A stretch of DNA of 64,000 nucleotides from Aurantimicrobium minutum (GTDB lineage Bacteria; Actinomycetota; Actinomycetes; Actinomycetales; Microbacteriaceae): contig NZ_JARXXV010000001.1 in NCBI RefSeq assembly GCF_029893825.1, positions 1,364,001 to 1,428,000 of the forward strand, read 5' to 3'. Of the stretch, positions 38,586 through 48,128 are shown in pieces. The translations under genes and the position numbers were made by a program. The stretch's first letter is position 1, and each line of letters opens with the position of its first letter. The notes beneath the pieces are model-generated. The model saw only the letters and a list, made by a program, of their open reading frames with translations, was not told the DNA's origin and did no database searches.

Positions 38586-40076
38586 ATGTCGGAGTCCGTT
38601 TCACAAACGCACCACGAGGATGATGCGCATCTGAAAGCCCTGGGTTACCAGACCAGCTATTCACGCACCATGTCTCTCTGGGGGAACATCGCTCTCGGAT
38701 TCACCTACCTCTCTCCGTTGGTAGCGATTTATTCACTGTTCGCTCTCGCCGTCTCCACTGGTGGACCACCTGCCATCTGGTGGATTGTGATCGTTGCCGG
38801 TGGTCAACTACTCGTTGCACTGGTCTTCGGTGAGATCGTGTCCCAGTTCCCCATTGCCGGTGGACTCTACCCGTGGGCACGGCGCCTGTGGGGTAAGCGG
38901 TATGCCTGGCTGATCTCCTGGATTTATGTCTGGGCCATGCTGGTAACCATCACCGCTGTGATTGAATTCAGCACCGGCTACGCCATGGAAATCTTTGGCG
39001 TTGCGGTAACCCCTGAATCAACCCTTGCCTTCGCCATTGGCATCTTGCTCGTGGCACTGCTACTGAATCTCGGTGGCACCAAGACCATGTCGCGCATTGC
39101 ACGCATCGGTCTGGCTGCCGAGCTCGTCGGTGTTGTGGGTGTGGGTCTGTACCTGCTCATCTTCCAGCGTCGTAACGACTGGTCAGTTTTCTTCGACACC
39201 TTCGGTAAGGGCGATGGCGACTACATGACTGCCTTCGTTGCTTCCGCACTGGTTGGTCTGTTCATGTTCTACGGCTTCGAAGCTTGTGGTGACGTTGCAG
39301 AGGAAGTAAGCAACCCCGGGCGTCGTATTCCGAAGGCAATGTATTTGACGATTTTCGTTGGTGCAATTTCTGCACTGATGTCCTTCGCCGGATATGTCAT
39401 GGCTGCGCCTAACCTGATCAGCATCGTCAACGGTGAAGACATGAACCCCATTCCAGCAATCCTGGAATCTTCCCTCGGTGTTGTCGGTGCCAAGATCTTC
39501 GTCGGTGTTGCCGTGCTGGCATTCATCTCGTGCATCTTGAGCCTGCAGGCAGCTGCTAGCCGCCTGATACAGTCCAAGGCACGCGATGGCATGCTTCCTG
39601 CAAGTGCCTGGTTGTCGAAGCTGACTCCTCGCACCAAGGTTCCCCGCAACGCTCTCTTCGTTGCCAGCGTGATCCCCATCATCCTGGCCGTCGTGATCTA
39701 TGCAATGCCAGACACCCTTGTTCCCATTACCGCTTTCGCAGTTCTGGGTATTTACATCGCTTTCCAGTCGGTCGTTCTGGCCTCGCTGGTTCAGCGCTTC
39801 AAGGGTTGGAAGCCTGCTGGTCAGTTCCAGCTGGGTGCATGGGGTCTGATCATCAACATCGCTGCACTGCTCTATGGCATCTGGGCAATCCTGTGGTTGC
39901 TCCAGCCTGGAGCTAGCGGCAACTTTGTTGCCGACTGGGCTTCCTGGCTTGGGCTGGGCGTGGTTCTCGTGGCGGGCATTTTGTATATGCTCATCGCGCG
40001 TCCAGCGTCCAAGTCTGACGCTCCAGCTGGTGATGCCATTGAGGTGGCAAACAAAATGCGAGCTGCAGCAAAGTAA
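38586..40076 (+). CDS. APC-family amino acid permease
   Basis: A 496-residue permease with about 12 membrane spans (for example WGNIALGFTYLSPLVAIYSL near residue 30). Family features are GGPPAIWWIVIVAGGQLLVA in the first part, the conserved FYGFEACGDVAEEVSNPGRR around residue 225, and later SKARDGMLPASAWLSKLTPR. It probably imports an amino acid or polyamine with protons; the substrate cannot be told from sequence. ATG 38586 has AAAGG at 38575-38579. It lies alone between two near-identical hairpin terminators. Confidence 0.88.
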   Translation: MSESVSQTHHEDDAHLKALGYQTSYSRTMSLWGNIALGFTYLSPLVAIYSLFALAVSTGGPPAIWWIVIVAGGQLLVALVFGEIVSQFPIAGGLYPWARRLWGKRYAWLISWIYVWAMLVTITAVIEFSTGYAMEIFGVAVTPESTLAFAIGILLVALLLNLGGTKTMSRIARIGLAAELVGVVGVGLYLLIFQRRNDWSVFFDTFGKGDGDYMTAFVASALVGLFMFYGFEACGDVAEEVSNPGRRIPKAMYLTIFVGAISALMSFAGYVMAAPNLISIVNGEDMNPIPAILESSLGVVGAKIFVGVAVLAFISCILSLQAAASRLIQSKARDGMLPASAWLSKLTPRTKVPRNALFVASVIPIILAVVIYAMPDTLVPITAFAVLGIYIAFQSVVLASLVQRFKGWKPAGQFQLGAWGLIINIAALLYGIWAILWLLQPGASGNFVADWASWLGLGVVLVAGILYMLIARPASKSDAPAGDAIEVANKMRAAAK

Positions 40077-40095
40077 TCCATCACTACTGAACACG

Positions 40096-40126
40096 GTGTG
40101 GGCCCCGGCATTGCCGGGGCCCACAC
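40096..40126 (+). terminator. Terminator of the permease gene
   Basis: GTGTGGGCCCCGGC (40096-40109), loop ATT and GCCGGGGCCCACAC (40113-40126) form a 14-bp perfect stem 20 bases after the permease stop. The following bases (TCGTTGG) are only mildly T-rich. Confidence 0.85.
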
Positions 40127-40148
40127 TCGTTGGCGGTAGATTTGAAGG

Positions 40149-41045
40149 GTGAGTGTGCAGGTCAAGAAGGTTGCTGGGTGGTCAGCGGTGCTTCTGTTTT
40201 CGATGACTGCAGTGATCCTGGTTGCCCAGTGGATGCGCACCATTCCTGAGGTTGCCATCTTTATCTCGAACTACCGTGGTTCAACTCCGCTGCCTGAGGG
40301 TGCTCCTGTTGGTTTCCCTGCGTGGTTGGGCTGGCAGCACTTCTTGAACTTCTTTTTCCTGCTCTTTGTTATACGCACGGGTTGGATCATTCGTTCCAAG
40401 AAGCGACCTCCTGCGTTCTGGACTCCGACCAAGTTTCGCCTGAACAAGAACACCCCCGCTCAGCGCATGGGGCTGTATCACTGGTTTCACATCCAGATGG
40501 ATTTTCTGTGGGTGCTCAATGGTGTGATTTTTATCGTGATGTTGTTTGTCACCGGACAGTGGATGCGCATCGTTCCCACTTCGTGGGACGTCTTTCCTAA
40601 CGCAGCTTCTGCTGCCTTGCAGTATGCATCGCTGCGTTGGCCGCTAGAAAATGCCTGGGTGAATTACAACAGCTTGCAGGTGCTCGCCTACTTCGTCACC
40701 GTGTTCATTGCGGCACCAATTGCCATCAAGACTGGTTTACGCCTGTCACCCTTGTGGCCCAAGCAGGGATGGTTGCACCGAATCTTTCCTGAAAACGTGG
40801 CTCGCAAGCTCCACGTCATTGTGCTGTTCTACTTCTTCATCTTCATCGTGGCCCACGTCACCTTGGTCTTCACGACGGGTGCACTGCGTAATCTCAACAT
40901 GATGTTTGCCGCCAATGACAGAACTTCGTGGTTGGGAGCAGGAATGTTTGGTCTGTCAGTGGTGGTTATGGTGGCCGGCTGGTTCCTCATGCGCCCCAGT
41001 ATTCTCAAACCACTCGCTGCATTCTCCGGCAAGGTGCAAGGATAA
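40149..41045 (+). CDS. Cytochrome b/b6-domain membrane protein
   Basis: A 298-residue membrane protein of the cytochrome b561/di-heme type used as membrane anchor by molybdenum oxidoreductases and related dehydrogenases. Candidate heme histidines are in WQHFLNFFF, GLYHWFHIQMDF, RKLHVIVLF and IVAHVTLVF, spread over five to six membrane spans. It is an orphan here: no molybdopterin or iron-sulfur subunit lies beside it, so the electron partner must be elsewhere. GTG 40149; ribosome site weak. Confidence 0.78.
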   Translation: MSVQVKKVAGWSAVLLFSMTAVILVAQWMRTIPEVAIFISNYRGSTPLPEGAPVGFPAWLGWQHFLNFFFLLFVIRTGWIIRSKKRPPAFWTPTKFRLNKNTPAQRMGLYHWFHIQMDFLWVLNGVIFIVMLFVTGQWMRIVPTSWDVFPNAASAALQYASLRWPLENAWVNYNSLQVLAYFVTVFIAAPIAIKTGLRLSPLWPKQGWLHRIFPENVARKLHVIVLFYFFIFIVAHVTLVFTTGALRNLNMMFAANDRTSWLGAGMFGLSVVVMVAGWFLMRPSILKPLAAFSGKVQG

Positions 41046-41109
41046 ACCTTCCCCGTGAGCGGAAGCTCAGGTGCTGGTAATTGGGCACCACAGGAATAGC
41101 CTTGGACTC

Positions 41110-42777
41110 ATGTGGGCGACGCTGAAGTCACTGCTCCCGAGCCGAGCAGACTATTCCGCCCTACCTCGAACCTGGAAGTCAGACCTTCTCGCTGGACTCA
41201 CCGTGGGTATTGTTGCCCTGCCGTTGGCGCTGGCATTTGGTGTCAGTTCTGGCGTGGGCGCAGAGGCAGGTTTGGTCACTGCCGTTGTTGCCGGATTTAT
41301 TGCAGCAGTTTTTGGCGGCTCCAATGTTCAAGTATCTGGCCCCACCGGGGCGATGGTCGTGGTGCTCGCCCCCATCGTTGCCTCTCACGGTGCTGCGTCA
41401 GTCATCATTGTTGGCCTGATGGCCGGCGTGATTGTTCTTCTCTTGGGTTTGTTTCGTCTAGGCCGCTCGGTGTCCTTTATTCCGTGGCCCGTGATTGAAG
41501 GCTTCACCCTCGGTATTGCCGTCATCATCTTTGTGCAGCAGATCCCTGCTGCTGTGGGTTCCCCAGAGTTTGTGGAATCCACCAATGCGGTGGTCTCCGG
41601 TTTCAGTGCCATCCTCGCCGCGAATCTGGATGTTGCACTGTGGTCGCTCGGGGCTGTGCTCATCGTGGCACTGATTATGGTGGTCACCCCGAAGTTCATT
41701 CCGGTTGTCCCCGGATCCATCATTGGCATCATCGTGATTACGGTCTTCGCCGAGCTGACCGGTTCACCTTTGGTGCGCATTGGGGAACTGCCCAACTCGC
41801 TCGGGATGCCCGGGCTTCCCAACTTTGCCGGAGTGAATGTGGGGGAGCTCGTGGTTCCGGCACTTGCTGTGGCAGCACTCGCCGCAATTGAATCTCTGCT
41901 TTCTGCGCGAGTGGCAGCCAGCATGGCAAACACGGGAGTGTTCAATCCCGACCGTGAACTCGTGGGCCAGGGCCTTGCCTCGGTGGGCTCGGCATTCTTT
42001 GGTGGCATGCCAGCCACAGGCGCCATTGCCCGCACCGCGGTCAATGTGCGCTCAGGTGGCAAGACACGTGTGGCTGCCATTGTTCACGCCGCAGTGTTGT
42101 TGGCCGTGGTCTATCTGGCCACAGGTCCGGTCTCGCGCATTCCGTTAGCGGCGCTCGCCGGTGTTCTCATGGTGACAGCAGTGCGAATGGTGCCGAGCAC
42201 AGCAGCGTGGAAGATACTGCGCAGCACCAAGCATGATGCGCTCATCTTTATTGCTACTGCGGTGATTACGGTTGCTCTTGACCTGATTGAAGCAGTGGTC
42301 GTGGGCATCATCGTCACAGTGTTGTTCTCGATCCGTGCACTCATCATGCGCGGCAGAGTTCATCAGGTCGAACTTCCCGGCCCAGCACAGCCAGGAGACG
42401 AGCGAATCGCGCTCTTCAGGATAGACGGGGCTCTCTATTTCGGTGTTGCCGACAAGATCCATGAGGAAGTGACGACACATCCAGATGTGTCCGTAGTCAT
42501 CGTGCAGCTCTCGGGTGTGCAGTTCCTGGATGCCACCGGTGCCCAGATTCTGGCAGAGATCGTCACCCAGCTTGAAAGAGACGGGAAAACCGCCATCATC
42601 AAGGGAATTCCTGAGCAGCACCGAGAACTCATTACCCGCGTGGGAGTGCTGGGGCAGCTGCGCCACCCCAATCATCTCTTTGATAATTTAGAGCTCGCAA
42701 CAGATCATGCTCGCTCGCATATAACACGGGAAGTTGCTGCAGCGGCGGAAGGTCTGCCCAGACCATTCTTCAGCTAA
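41110..42777 (+). CDS. SulP-family anion transporter with STAS domain
   Basis: A roughly 555-residue transporter. The N-terminal 400 residues form the SulP membrane domain (LAGLTVGIVALPLALAFGVS, then GGSNVQVSGPTGAMVVVLAP). The C-terminal STAS domain contains VQLSGVQFLDATGAQILAE. Family members carry sulfate, bicarbonate or dicarboxylates; the substrate here is not predicted. ATG 41110 is preferred over an earlier in-frame start at 41071. It is the last gene of the insertion between tuf and rpsJ. Confidence 0.88.
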   Translation: MWATLKSLLPSRADYSALPRTWKSDLLAGLTVGIVALPLALAFGVSSGVGAEAGLVTAVVAGFIAAVFGGSNVQVSGPTGAMVVVLAPIVASHGAASVIIVGLMAGVIVLLLGLFRLGRSVSFIPWPVIEGFTLGIAVIIFVQQIPAAVGSPEFVESTNAVVSGFSAILAANLDVALWSLGAVLIVALIMVVTPKFIPVVPGSIIGIIVITVFAELTGSPLVRIGELPNSLGMPGLPNFAGVNVGELVVPALAVAALAAIESLLSARVAASMANTGVFNPDRELVGQGLASVGSAFFGGMPATGAIARTAVNVRSGGKTRVAAIVHAAVLLAVVYLATGPVSRIPLAALAGVLMVTAVRMVPSTAAWKILRSTKHDALIFIATAVITVALDLIEAVVVGIIVTVLFSIRALIMRGRVHQVELPGPAQPGDERIALFRIDGALYFGVADKIHEEVTTHPDVSVVIVQLSGVQFLDATGAQILAEIVTQLERDGKTAIIKGIPEQHRELITRVGVLGQLRHPNHLFDNLELATDHARSHITREVAAAAEGLPRPFFS

Positions 42778-43138
42778 GGCAACTGTGGCGTGTTTGTAGG
42801 GCAAAGCCCTCGACACGCCCGGGTTGCACTCCGGTTATAAAGTGTGGCAGACTCTTCAAGTTCGACATTTTCTGCCCTTGTGCAGAAATCACTACCCTGG
42901 CAGTGCATAACGACGGATACATTCCGATCACGTTAGGCCGCAGGTAGAGGACATCGCCAAAGCTCTCCGTCGAGCCTGGGGTAACCCAGACTTTGCCGTG
43001 TTCGCGCGGGAGAGAGCCCAAGCGCATTGACATGTAAACAGTGGTGCGACACCTAAAAGTAGAGTGCCAGCGTTTTAACGCGAAGCGTCCAATGCAGCTC
43101 CGAGGCTGTACGACGCTCTGAATGAAAGAGAGAGTCAC
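42778..43138 (+). promoter_or_regulatory. Gene-free leader of the S10 operon with tetraloop hairpins
   Basis: A 361-base gap with no convincing gene. It contains a candidate promoter (42824-42853, separate entry), then CTGGG-GTAA-CCCAG (42976-42989, GNRA tetraloop) and CCGTG-TTCG-CGCGG (42996-43009, UUCG-type tetraloop). Another small stem GGTG/CACC lies at 43043-43053 next to a perfect -35-like TTGACA at 43027-43032 that has no good -10. It ends in GAAAGAGAG just before rpsJ. A structured leader would fit ribosomal-protein feedback control, which is inference. Confidence 0.5.
42824..42853 (+). promoter_or_regulatory. Candidate S10 operon promoter
   Basis: TTGCAC (42824-42829) and CAGACT (42848-42853) are 18 bases apart. 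The -10 matches the actinobacterial pattern at only three positions, so this is a moderate call. Transcription from here would give a leader of about 280 bases before rpsJ. Confidence 0.3.
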
Positions 43139-43447
43139 ATGGCGGGACAAAAGATCCGCATTCGACTTAAGTCATATGACCACGAGGTCATTGACTCCTC
43201 GGCGCGCAAGATTGTCGACACTGTAACCCGTGCGGGTGCAACTGTTGTCGGCCCTGTGCCCCTTCCTACCGAGAAGAACGTGGTTTGTGTAATCCGTTCT
43301 CCTCACAAGTACAAGGACAGCCGCGAGCACTTTGAGATGCGCACCCACAAGCGTTTGATCGACATCGTCGACCCCACGCCCAAGGCTGTTGACTCGCTCA
43401 TGCGTCTTGACCTTCCAGCCGATGTCAACATCGAGATCAAGCTGTAG
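43139..43447 (+). CDS. rpsJ: 30S ribosomal protein S10
   Basis: First gene of the S10 operon, 102 residues, also part of the antitermination complex with NusB. It contains [20 protein letters not shown] and ends with the typical [24 protein letters not shown] 43139 has GAAAGAGAG upstream. The next gene begins after 8 bases. Confidence 0.98.
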   Translation: MAGQKIRIRLKSYDHEVIDSSARKIVDTVTRAGATVVGPVPLPTEKNVVCVIRSPHKYKDSREHFEMRTHKRLIDIVDPTPKAVDSLMRLDLPADVNIEIKL

Positions 43448-43455
43448 AGGTCACC

Positions 43456-44112
43456 ATGGCAAATCCAACTAAGACTGTTAAGGGTCTGCTCGGCAAGAAG
43501 CTCGGCATGACTCAGGTATGGGACGAGAACAACAAGCTTGTTCCCGTTACCGTTATCGAAATCACTCCTAACGTGGTTACTCAGCTGCGCACCGTTGAGA
43601 AGGATGGCTACGAAGCTGTTCAGATCGCCGGTGGCGCTATTGACCCTCGCAAGGTAAACAAGCCTGCGACCGGTCACTTTGAGAAGGCAGGCGTTACTCC
43701 TCGCCGCCACGTCACTGAGGTTCGCACCCCTGATGCTTCGTCCTACACCGTAGGCCAGGAGCTCACCGTTGACTCCACCTTTGAAGCCGGCCAGAAGGTC
43801 GACGTCATGGGTACCAGCAAGGGTAAGGGTTTCGCCGGTGTTATGAAGCGTCACAACTTCGCCGGTGTATCCGCATCTCACGGTGCACACCGTAACCACC
43901 GTAAGCCCGGTTCGATCGGTGCTTCTTCGACCCCAAGCCGCGTCTTCAAGGGCATGCGCATGGCTGGTCGTATGGGTGGAGAGCGCGTAACCGTGCTCAA
44001 CCTCAAGGTTCACGCAGTAGACGCAGAGAAGGGCCTCTTGCTTGTCAAGGGCGCAGTTCCTGGTGCACGTGGCCGCCTCGTATTCGTTCGCAACGCAGTG
44101 AAGGGGGCGTAG
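43456..44112 (+). CDS. rplC: 50S ribosomal protein L3
   Basis: Large-subunit protein near the peptidyl transferase centre, 218 residues, full length. Visible parts are [15 protein letters not shown] and the loop [19 protein letters not shown] near residue 130, which reaches into the ribosome core. rplD starts 3 bases after its stop, standard S10-operon order. Confidence 0.98.
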   Translation: MANPTKTVKGLLGKKLGMTQVWDENNKLVPVTVIEITPNVVTQLRTVEKDGYEAVQIAGGAIDPRKVNKPATGHFEKAGVTPRRHVTEVRTPDASSYTVGQELTVDSTFEAGQKVDVMGTSKGKGFAGVMKRHNFAGVSASHGAHRNHRKPGSIGASSTPSRVFKGMRMAGRMGGERVTVLNLKVHAVDAEKGLLLVKGAVPGARGRLVFVRNAVKGA

Positions 44113-44115
44113 TCC

Positions 44116-44763
44116 ATGGCTACCGTTACCACTCTCGATGTCGTTGACCTCAAGGGCAAGAAGGCAGGCTCCGTTGAGCTTCCTGCAGAGCTCTTTGACG
44201 TTACCGTCAACGTCCCACTGATCCACCAGGTTGTCGTAGCTCAGCTTGCTGCTGCCCGTCAGGGTACTCACAAGGTCAAGAGCCGCGGCGAAGTTTCTGG
44301 TGCAGGTCGCAAGCCTTTCAAGCAGAAGGGAACCGGTCGCGCTCGTCAGGGTTCGATCCGTGCTCCTCACATGACTGGTGGTGGCATCGTGCACGGACCC
44401 GTGCCACGTAGCTACGCGCAGCGCACCCCCAAGAAGATGATTGCTGCAGCTCTGCTCGGAGCTCTCTCTGACCGCGCACGTGGTGGACGTCTCCACGCCG
44501 TGACCGCATTCGGTGAGAACACTCCTTCGACCAAGGTTGCTTCTGACTTCTTGAACACCATCGCTAAGAGCAAGAACGTTCTCATCGTTCTTGAGCGTAA
44601 CGATGAGCTTTCGCTCAAGAGCGTTCGCAACCTGCCTAACGTTCACGTTCTGAACTCAGACCAGCTGAACGCTTACGACGTGCTCGTCTCTGACGACATC
44701 GTGTTCACTCAGGAAGCAATTACTTCCTTCGTGAACAGCAAGAAGAAGGATGAGGTCAAGTAA
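44116..44763 (+). CDS. rplD: 50S ribosomal protein L4
   Basis: Large-subunit assembly protein, 215 residues, which in E. coli also represses its own operon. The central loop that lines the exit tunnel is [19 protein letters not shown]. Its stop overlaps the rplW ATG (TAATG). Given the structured leader upstream of rpsJ, L4 feedback is a reasonable but untested idea here. Confidence 0.98.
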   Translation: MATVTTLDVVDLKGKKAGSVELPAELFDVTVNVPLIHQVVVAQLAAARQGTHKVKSRGEVSGAGRKPFKQKGTGRARQGSIRAPHMTGGGIVHGPVPRSYAQRTPKKMIAAALLGALSDRARGGRLHAVTAFGENTPSTKVASDFLNTIAKSKNVLIVLERNDELSLKSVRNLPNVHVLNSDQLNAYDVLVSDDIVFTQEAITSFVNSKKKDEVK

Positions 44764-45068
44764 TGACTCTCGACGTGTGGAACAAGGACCCTCGCGATGT
44801 CATCATCGCTCCGGTCGTTTCGGAAAAGAGCTACGGCCTGATCGACGAAGGTAAGTACACTTTCCTGGTTGACCCTCGCTCGAACAAGACCGAAATCAAG
44901 CTCGCTATCGAGAAGATCTTCTCGGTTGAGGTTGCTTCGATCAACACCCTGAACCGTCAGGGCAAGACCCGCCGTACCAAGTTTGGCCAGGGCAAGCGCA
45001 AGGACACCAAGCGCGCCATCGTCACTCTGAAGTCCGGATCCATCGACATCTTTACGGCCGTTGGCTAA
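44763..45068 (+). CDS. rplW: 50S ribosomal protein L23
   Basis: Protein at the polypeptide exit site, docking point for trigger factor, 101 residues. It contains [20 protein letters not shown] and the loop [20 protein letters not shown]. The ATG overlaps the rplD stop by one base. rplB follows after a 25-base gap carrying AGAGGA. Confidence 0.98.
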   Translation: MTLDVWNKDPRDVIIAPVVSEKSYGLIDEGKYTFLVDPRSNKTEIKLAIEKIFSVEVASINTLNRQGKTRRTKFGQGKRKDTKRAIVTLKSGSIDIFTAVG

Positions 45069-45093
45069 GCGGAACGGATAAAGAGGATTAATC

Positions 45094-45930
45094 ATGGCTA
45101 TTCGTAAGTACAAGCCCACAACCCCGGGCCGTCGTGGCTCGAGTGTTGCGGACTTCGCTGAAATCACTCGTTCGACTCCTGAAAAGTCGCTGCTTCGCCC
45201 CCTGTCCAAGACCGGTGGCCGCAACAACCAGGGTCGCATCACTACCCGTCACATCGGTGGTGGCCACAAGCGCCAGTACCGCGTTATCGACTTCCGTCGT
45301 AACGACAAGGACGGCGTATTGGCAAAGGTCGCTCACATAGAGTACGACCCCAACCGCACCGCACGTATTGCACTGCTCCACTTCGTTGATGGCACCAAGC
45401 GCTACATCTTGGCACCCAACAAGCTGAGCCAGGGTGACTTCGTTGAGTCGGGCGCAAGCGCTGACATCAAGCCAGGTAACAACCTGCCTTTGAAGAACAT
45501 CCCAACCGGTACCGTCATCCACGCGATCGAGCTCAAGCCCGGTGGCGGAGCAAAGATGGCTCGTTCGGCTGGTGCATCTGTTCGTCTCGTTGCTAAGGAC
45601 GGCCCCTACGCGCAGCTTCGTCTGCCATCGGGTGAAATCCGTAACGTTGATGCTCGTTGCCGCGCCACCATTGGTGAAGTTGGTAACGCAGAACAGTCCA
45701 ACATCAACTGGGGTAAAGCTGGCCGCATGCGTTGGAAGGGCGTTCGCCCAACCGTCCGTGGTGTTGCTATGAACCCAGTCGACCACCCACACGGTGGTGG
45801 TGAGGGTAAGACCTCCGGTGGTCGTCACCCTGTCAGCCCCTGGGGTCAGAAGGAAGGCCGTACACGCCGTCCTAACCAGGAAAGCGACAAGCTCATCGTC
45901 CGTCGTCGTACCGTCGGCAAGAAGCGCTAG
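45094..45930 (+). CDS. rplB: 50S ribosomal protein L2
   Basis: Core 23S-rRNA-binding protein needed for peptidyl transfer, 278 residues. It opens with [17 protein letters not shown], has [20 protein letters not shown], and the conserved loop [14 protein letters not shown] that carries the essential histidine. The C-terminus ends RRRTVGKKR. Full length for the family and in the standard operon order. Confidence 0.98.
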   Translation: MAIRKYKPTTPGRRGSSVADFAEITRSTPEKSLLRPLSKTGGRNNQGRITTRHIGGGHKRQYRVIDFRRNDKDGVLAKVAHIEYDPNRTARIALLHFVDGTKRYILAPNKLSQGDFVESGASADIKPGNNLPLKNIPTGTVIHAIELKPGGGAKMARSAGASVRLVAKDGPYAQLRLPSGEIRNVDARCRATIGEVGNAEQSNINWGKAGRMRWKGVRPTVRGVAMNPVDHPHGGGEGKTSGGRHPVSPWGQKEGRTRRPNQESDKLIVRRRTVGKKR

Positions 45931-45945
45931 TAGGAGTTACAGAAG

Positions 45946-46227
45946 ATGCCACGCAGTCTTAAGAAGGGCCCCTTCGTTGACGAGCACCTGCTTCGCAAGG
46001 TTGTTCGCCAGAACGAGGCCAACACAAAGAACGTAATCAAGACCTGGTCACGTCGATCAATGATCATCCCCGCGATGCTCGGTCACACGATTGCAGTTCA
46101 CGACGGTCGCAAGCACATTCCAGTGTTCGTTACCGAAACCATGGTCGGTCACAAGCTTGGTGAATTTGCACCAACTCGTACCTTCCGCGGTCACGTGAAA
46201 GACGACAAGAAGGGCCGTCGCCGCTAA
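45946..46227 (+). CDS. rpsS: 30S ribosomal protein S19
   Basis: Head protein of the small subunit, 93 residues. It begins [19 protein letters not shown] and contains [20 protein letters not shown] and [13 protein letters not shown], all typical. Gap to rplV is 26 bases, containing AGGAGG. Confidence 0.98.
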   Translation: MPRSLKKGPFVDEHLLRKVVRQNEANTKNVIKTWSRRSMIIPAMLGHTIAVHDGRKHIPVFVTETMVGHKLGEFAPTRTFRGHVKDDKKGRRR

Positions 46228-46253
46228 CCGCGGTGACGATAGGAGGAATAGAA

Positions 46254-46649
46254 ATGGTGGAGTCAGTCGCACGCGTGCGTCACATCCGCGTTACCCCTAT
46301 GAAGGCTCGACGCGTTGTTAACCTGATCCGTGGAAAGCAGGCTCACGAAGCTCTCGCGATTCTGAAGTTCGCACCTCAGACCGCATCCGAGCCCGTATAC
46401 AAGCTTGTTGCTTCGGCAATCGCTAACGCTCGCGTCAAGGCAGATGCTGCAAACGCATTCCTTGACGAGCAGGACCTCTTCGTTTCGGCAGCTTTTGTCG
46501 ACGAGGGTGCAACCCTGAAGCGTTTCCGTCCCCGTGCACAGGGTCGCGCATTCAAGATCTTGAAGCGCACCAGCCACATCACTGTCGTACTTGCTACCCC
46601 CGACGAGCTCGAGGTTGCTGGCAAGGCTGCGAAGAAGGAGGCCAAGTAA
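46254..46649 (+). CDS. rplV: 50S ribosomal protein L22
   Basis: Exit-tunnel protein, 131 residues from ATG 46254, which has AGGAGG at 46241-46246; an earlier in-frame start at 46233 lacks a ribosome site. It contains [20 protein letters not shown] and the tunnel loop [15 protein letters not shown]-type end. Stop overlaps the rpsC ATG by one base. Confidence 0.97.
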   Translation: MVESVARVRHIRVTPMKARRVVNLIRGKQAHEALAILKFAPQTASEPVYKLVASAIANARVKADAANAFLDEQDLFVSAAFVDEGATLKRFRPRAQGRAFKILKRTSHITVVLATPDELEVAGKAAKKEAK

Positions 46650-47404
46650 TGGGCCAGAAAGTAAACCCCTACGGCTTCCGTCTGGGAATCACCACTGACC
46701 ACGTGTCACGTTGGTTCTCTGACAGCACGAAGAAGGGTCAGCGTTACGCTGACTTCGTGACTGAGGATGTCCAGATCCGTCGCATGCTCAGCAACACTCT
46801 CGACCGTGCAGGTGTTGCACGCATCGAGATCGAGCGCACCCGTGACCGCGTCCGCGTTGACATTCACACTGCCCGTCCCGGCATTGTGATCGGTCGCCGT
46901 GGCGCCGAGGCTGAGCGCATCCGCGCTGACCTCGAAAAGCTCACTGGCAAGCAGATCCAGCTGAACATCCTCGAGGTGAAGAACCCCGAGGCTGAGGCTC
47001 AGCTCGTTGCTCAGGGTATTGCTGAGCAGCTTGCAGGTCGTGTGGCTTTCCGTCGCGCAATGCGTAAGGGCCTTCAGGGCGCTCAGCGCGCTGGCGCTAA
47101 GGGTATTCGTATCCAGGTGTCCGGTCGTCTGGGTGGCGCTGAAATGAGCCGCTCCGAGTTCTACCGTGAAGGTCGTGTGCCACTGCACACCCTCCGCGCG
47201 AACATCGACTACGGCTTCTACGAGGCCAAGACCACCTTCGGCCGCATTGGTGTGAAGGTATGGATTTACAAGGGCGACATCACTAACAAGGAACTTGCTC
47301 GCGAGCAGGCTAACCAGAAGAGTGTCCGTCCCGAGCGTAGCGACCGTCCCCGTCGCGCCCCACAGGGCGAGAAGGCTCCGGTTGCAGCAGGAGTTGAGGC
47401 ATAA
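46649..47404 (+). CDS. rpsC: 30S ribosomal protein S3
   Basis: mRNA-entry protein of the small subunit, 251 residues. It has [17 protein letters not shown], the KH-domain loop [13 protein letters not shown], and [20 protein letters not shown]. The last 40 residues are a basic tail ([20 protein letters not shown]) longer than in E. coli, as common in actinobacteria. rplP starts 2 bases downstream. Confidence 0.98.
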   Translation: MGQKVNPYGFRLGITTDHVSRWFSDSTKKGQRYADFVTEDVQIRRMLSNTLDRAGVARIEIERTRDRVRVDIHTARPGIVIGRRGAEAERIRADLEKLTGKQIQLNILEVKNPEAEAQLVAQGIAEQLAGRVAFRRAMRKGLQGAQRAGAKGIRIQVSGRLGGAEMSRSEFYREGRVPLHTLRANIDYGFYEAKTTFGRIGVKVWIYKGDITNKELAREQANQKSVRPERSDRPRRAPQGEKAPVAAGVEA

Positions 47405-47406
47405 CC

Positions 47407-47826
47407 ATGTTGATTCCACGTCGAGTAAAGCACCGTAAGCAGCACCACCCCGGCCGTTCCGGCCAGGCAACTGGTGGCACCAAGGTGTCGTTCGGTGAGT
47501 TCGGTATCCAGGCACTGACCCCCGCATATGTGACTAACCGTCAGATCGAGTCCGCTCGTATCGCGATGACCCGTCACATCAAGCGTGGTGGAAAGGTTTG
47601 GATCAACATCTACCCAGACCGTCCTCTGACCAAGAAGCCAGCTGAAACCCGCATGGGTTCCGGTAAGGGTTCACCAGAGTGGTGGGTAGCTAACGTCAAG
47701 CCAGGCCGCGTTCTCTTCGAGCTCAGCGGTGTGAACGAGACCATTGCTCGTGAAGCAATGACTCGTGCAATCCACAAGCTGCCCCTCAAGGCACGCATCA
47801 TCAAGCGCGAGGAGGGAGACGCATAA
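47407..47826 (+). CDS. rplP: 50S ribosomal protein L16
   Basis: Protein at the tRNA A/P site of the large subunit, 139 residues, of normal length. It starts [19 protein letters not shown] and holds the conserved [20 protein letters not shown]-type segment ([13 protein letters not shown]) and VLFELSGV. The stop shares bases with the rpmC start (TAATG). Confidence 0.98.
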   Translation: MLIPRRVKHRKQHHPGRSGQATGGTKVSFGEFGIQALTPAYVTNRQIESARIAMTRHIKRGGKVWINIYPDRPLTKKPAETRMGSGKGSPEWWVANVKPGRVLFELSGVNETIAREAMTRAIHKLPLKARIIKREEGDA

Positions 47827-48128
47827 TGGCTATCGGATCCAAGGAACTCGGTTCCAACGAGCTGGACACCTTTGACAACGAGCGTCTCGTAGAAGAGCTC
47901 CGTAAGGCGAAGGAAGAGCTGTTCAACCTGCGCTTCCAGTCGGCTACCGGCCAGCTCGAGAGCCACGGACGCCTCCGTGCTGTCAAGCGCGATATCGCAC
48001 GCATCTACACGGTTCTCCGTGAGCGCGAGCTCGGTATTCGTGCAACGCCTGCTGCAGCATCTGCTCCAGCAAAGGCTGAGAAGAAGACCAAGGCCGCTAA
48101 GGCCGAGACCGCGGAGGAGACCGAATAA
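47826..48128 (+). CDS. rpmC: 50S ribosomal protein L29 with Ala/Lys-rich tail
   Basis: Large-subunit protein near the exit site. The core (about residues 14-75) is normal: [20 protein letters not shown] and [18 protein letters not shown]29 proteins are usually 60-75 residues; this one has 100, because of a C-terminal tail rich in Ala, Lys, Glu and Thr ([20 protein letters not shown]). Similar tails occur on other proteins in this window. Stop overlaps the rpsQ start. Confidence 0.96.
   Translation: MAIGSKELGSNELDTFDNERLVEELRKAKEELFNLRFQSATGQLESHGRLRAVKRDIARIYTVLRERELGIRATPAAASAPAKAEKKTKAAKAETAEETE

Noticed and set aside
42798-42810. AGGGC-AAA-GCCCT stem after the SulP gene
   Set aside because: Only 5 bp and no T run. 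Too weak to call as a terminator.
42770-43150. A 126-codon minus-strand frame in the gap before rpsJ
   Set aside because: No recognisable domain, overlaps rpsJ and sulP ends, and the gap shows leader-type hairpins instead.
43303-44646. A 447-codon open frame on the minus strand opposite rpsJ, rplC and rplD
   Set aside because: Runs across three ribosomal genes and their junctions; typical of antisense shadows in this codon usage.
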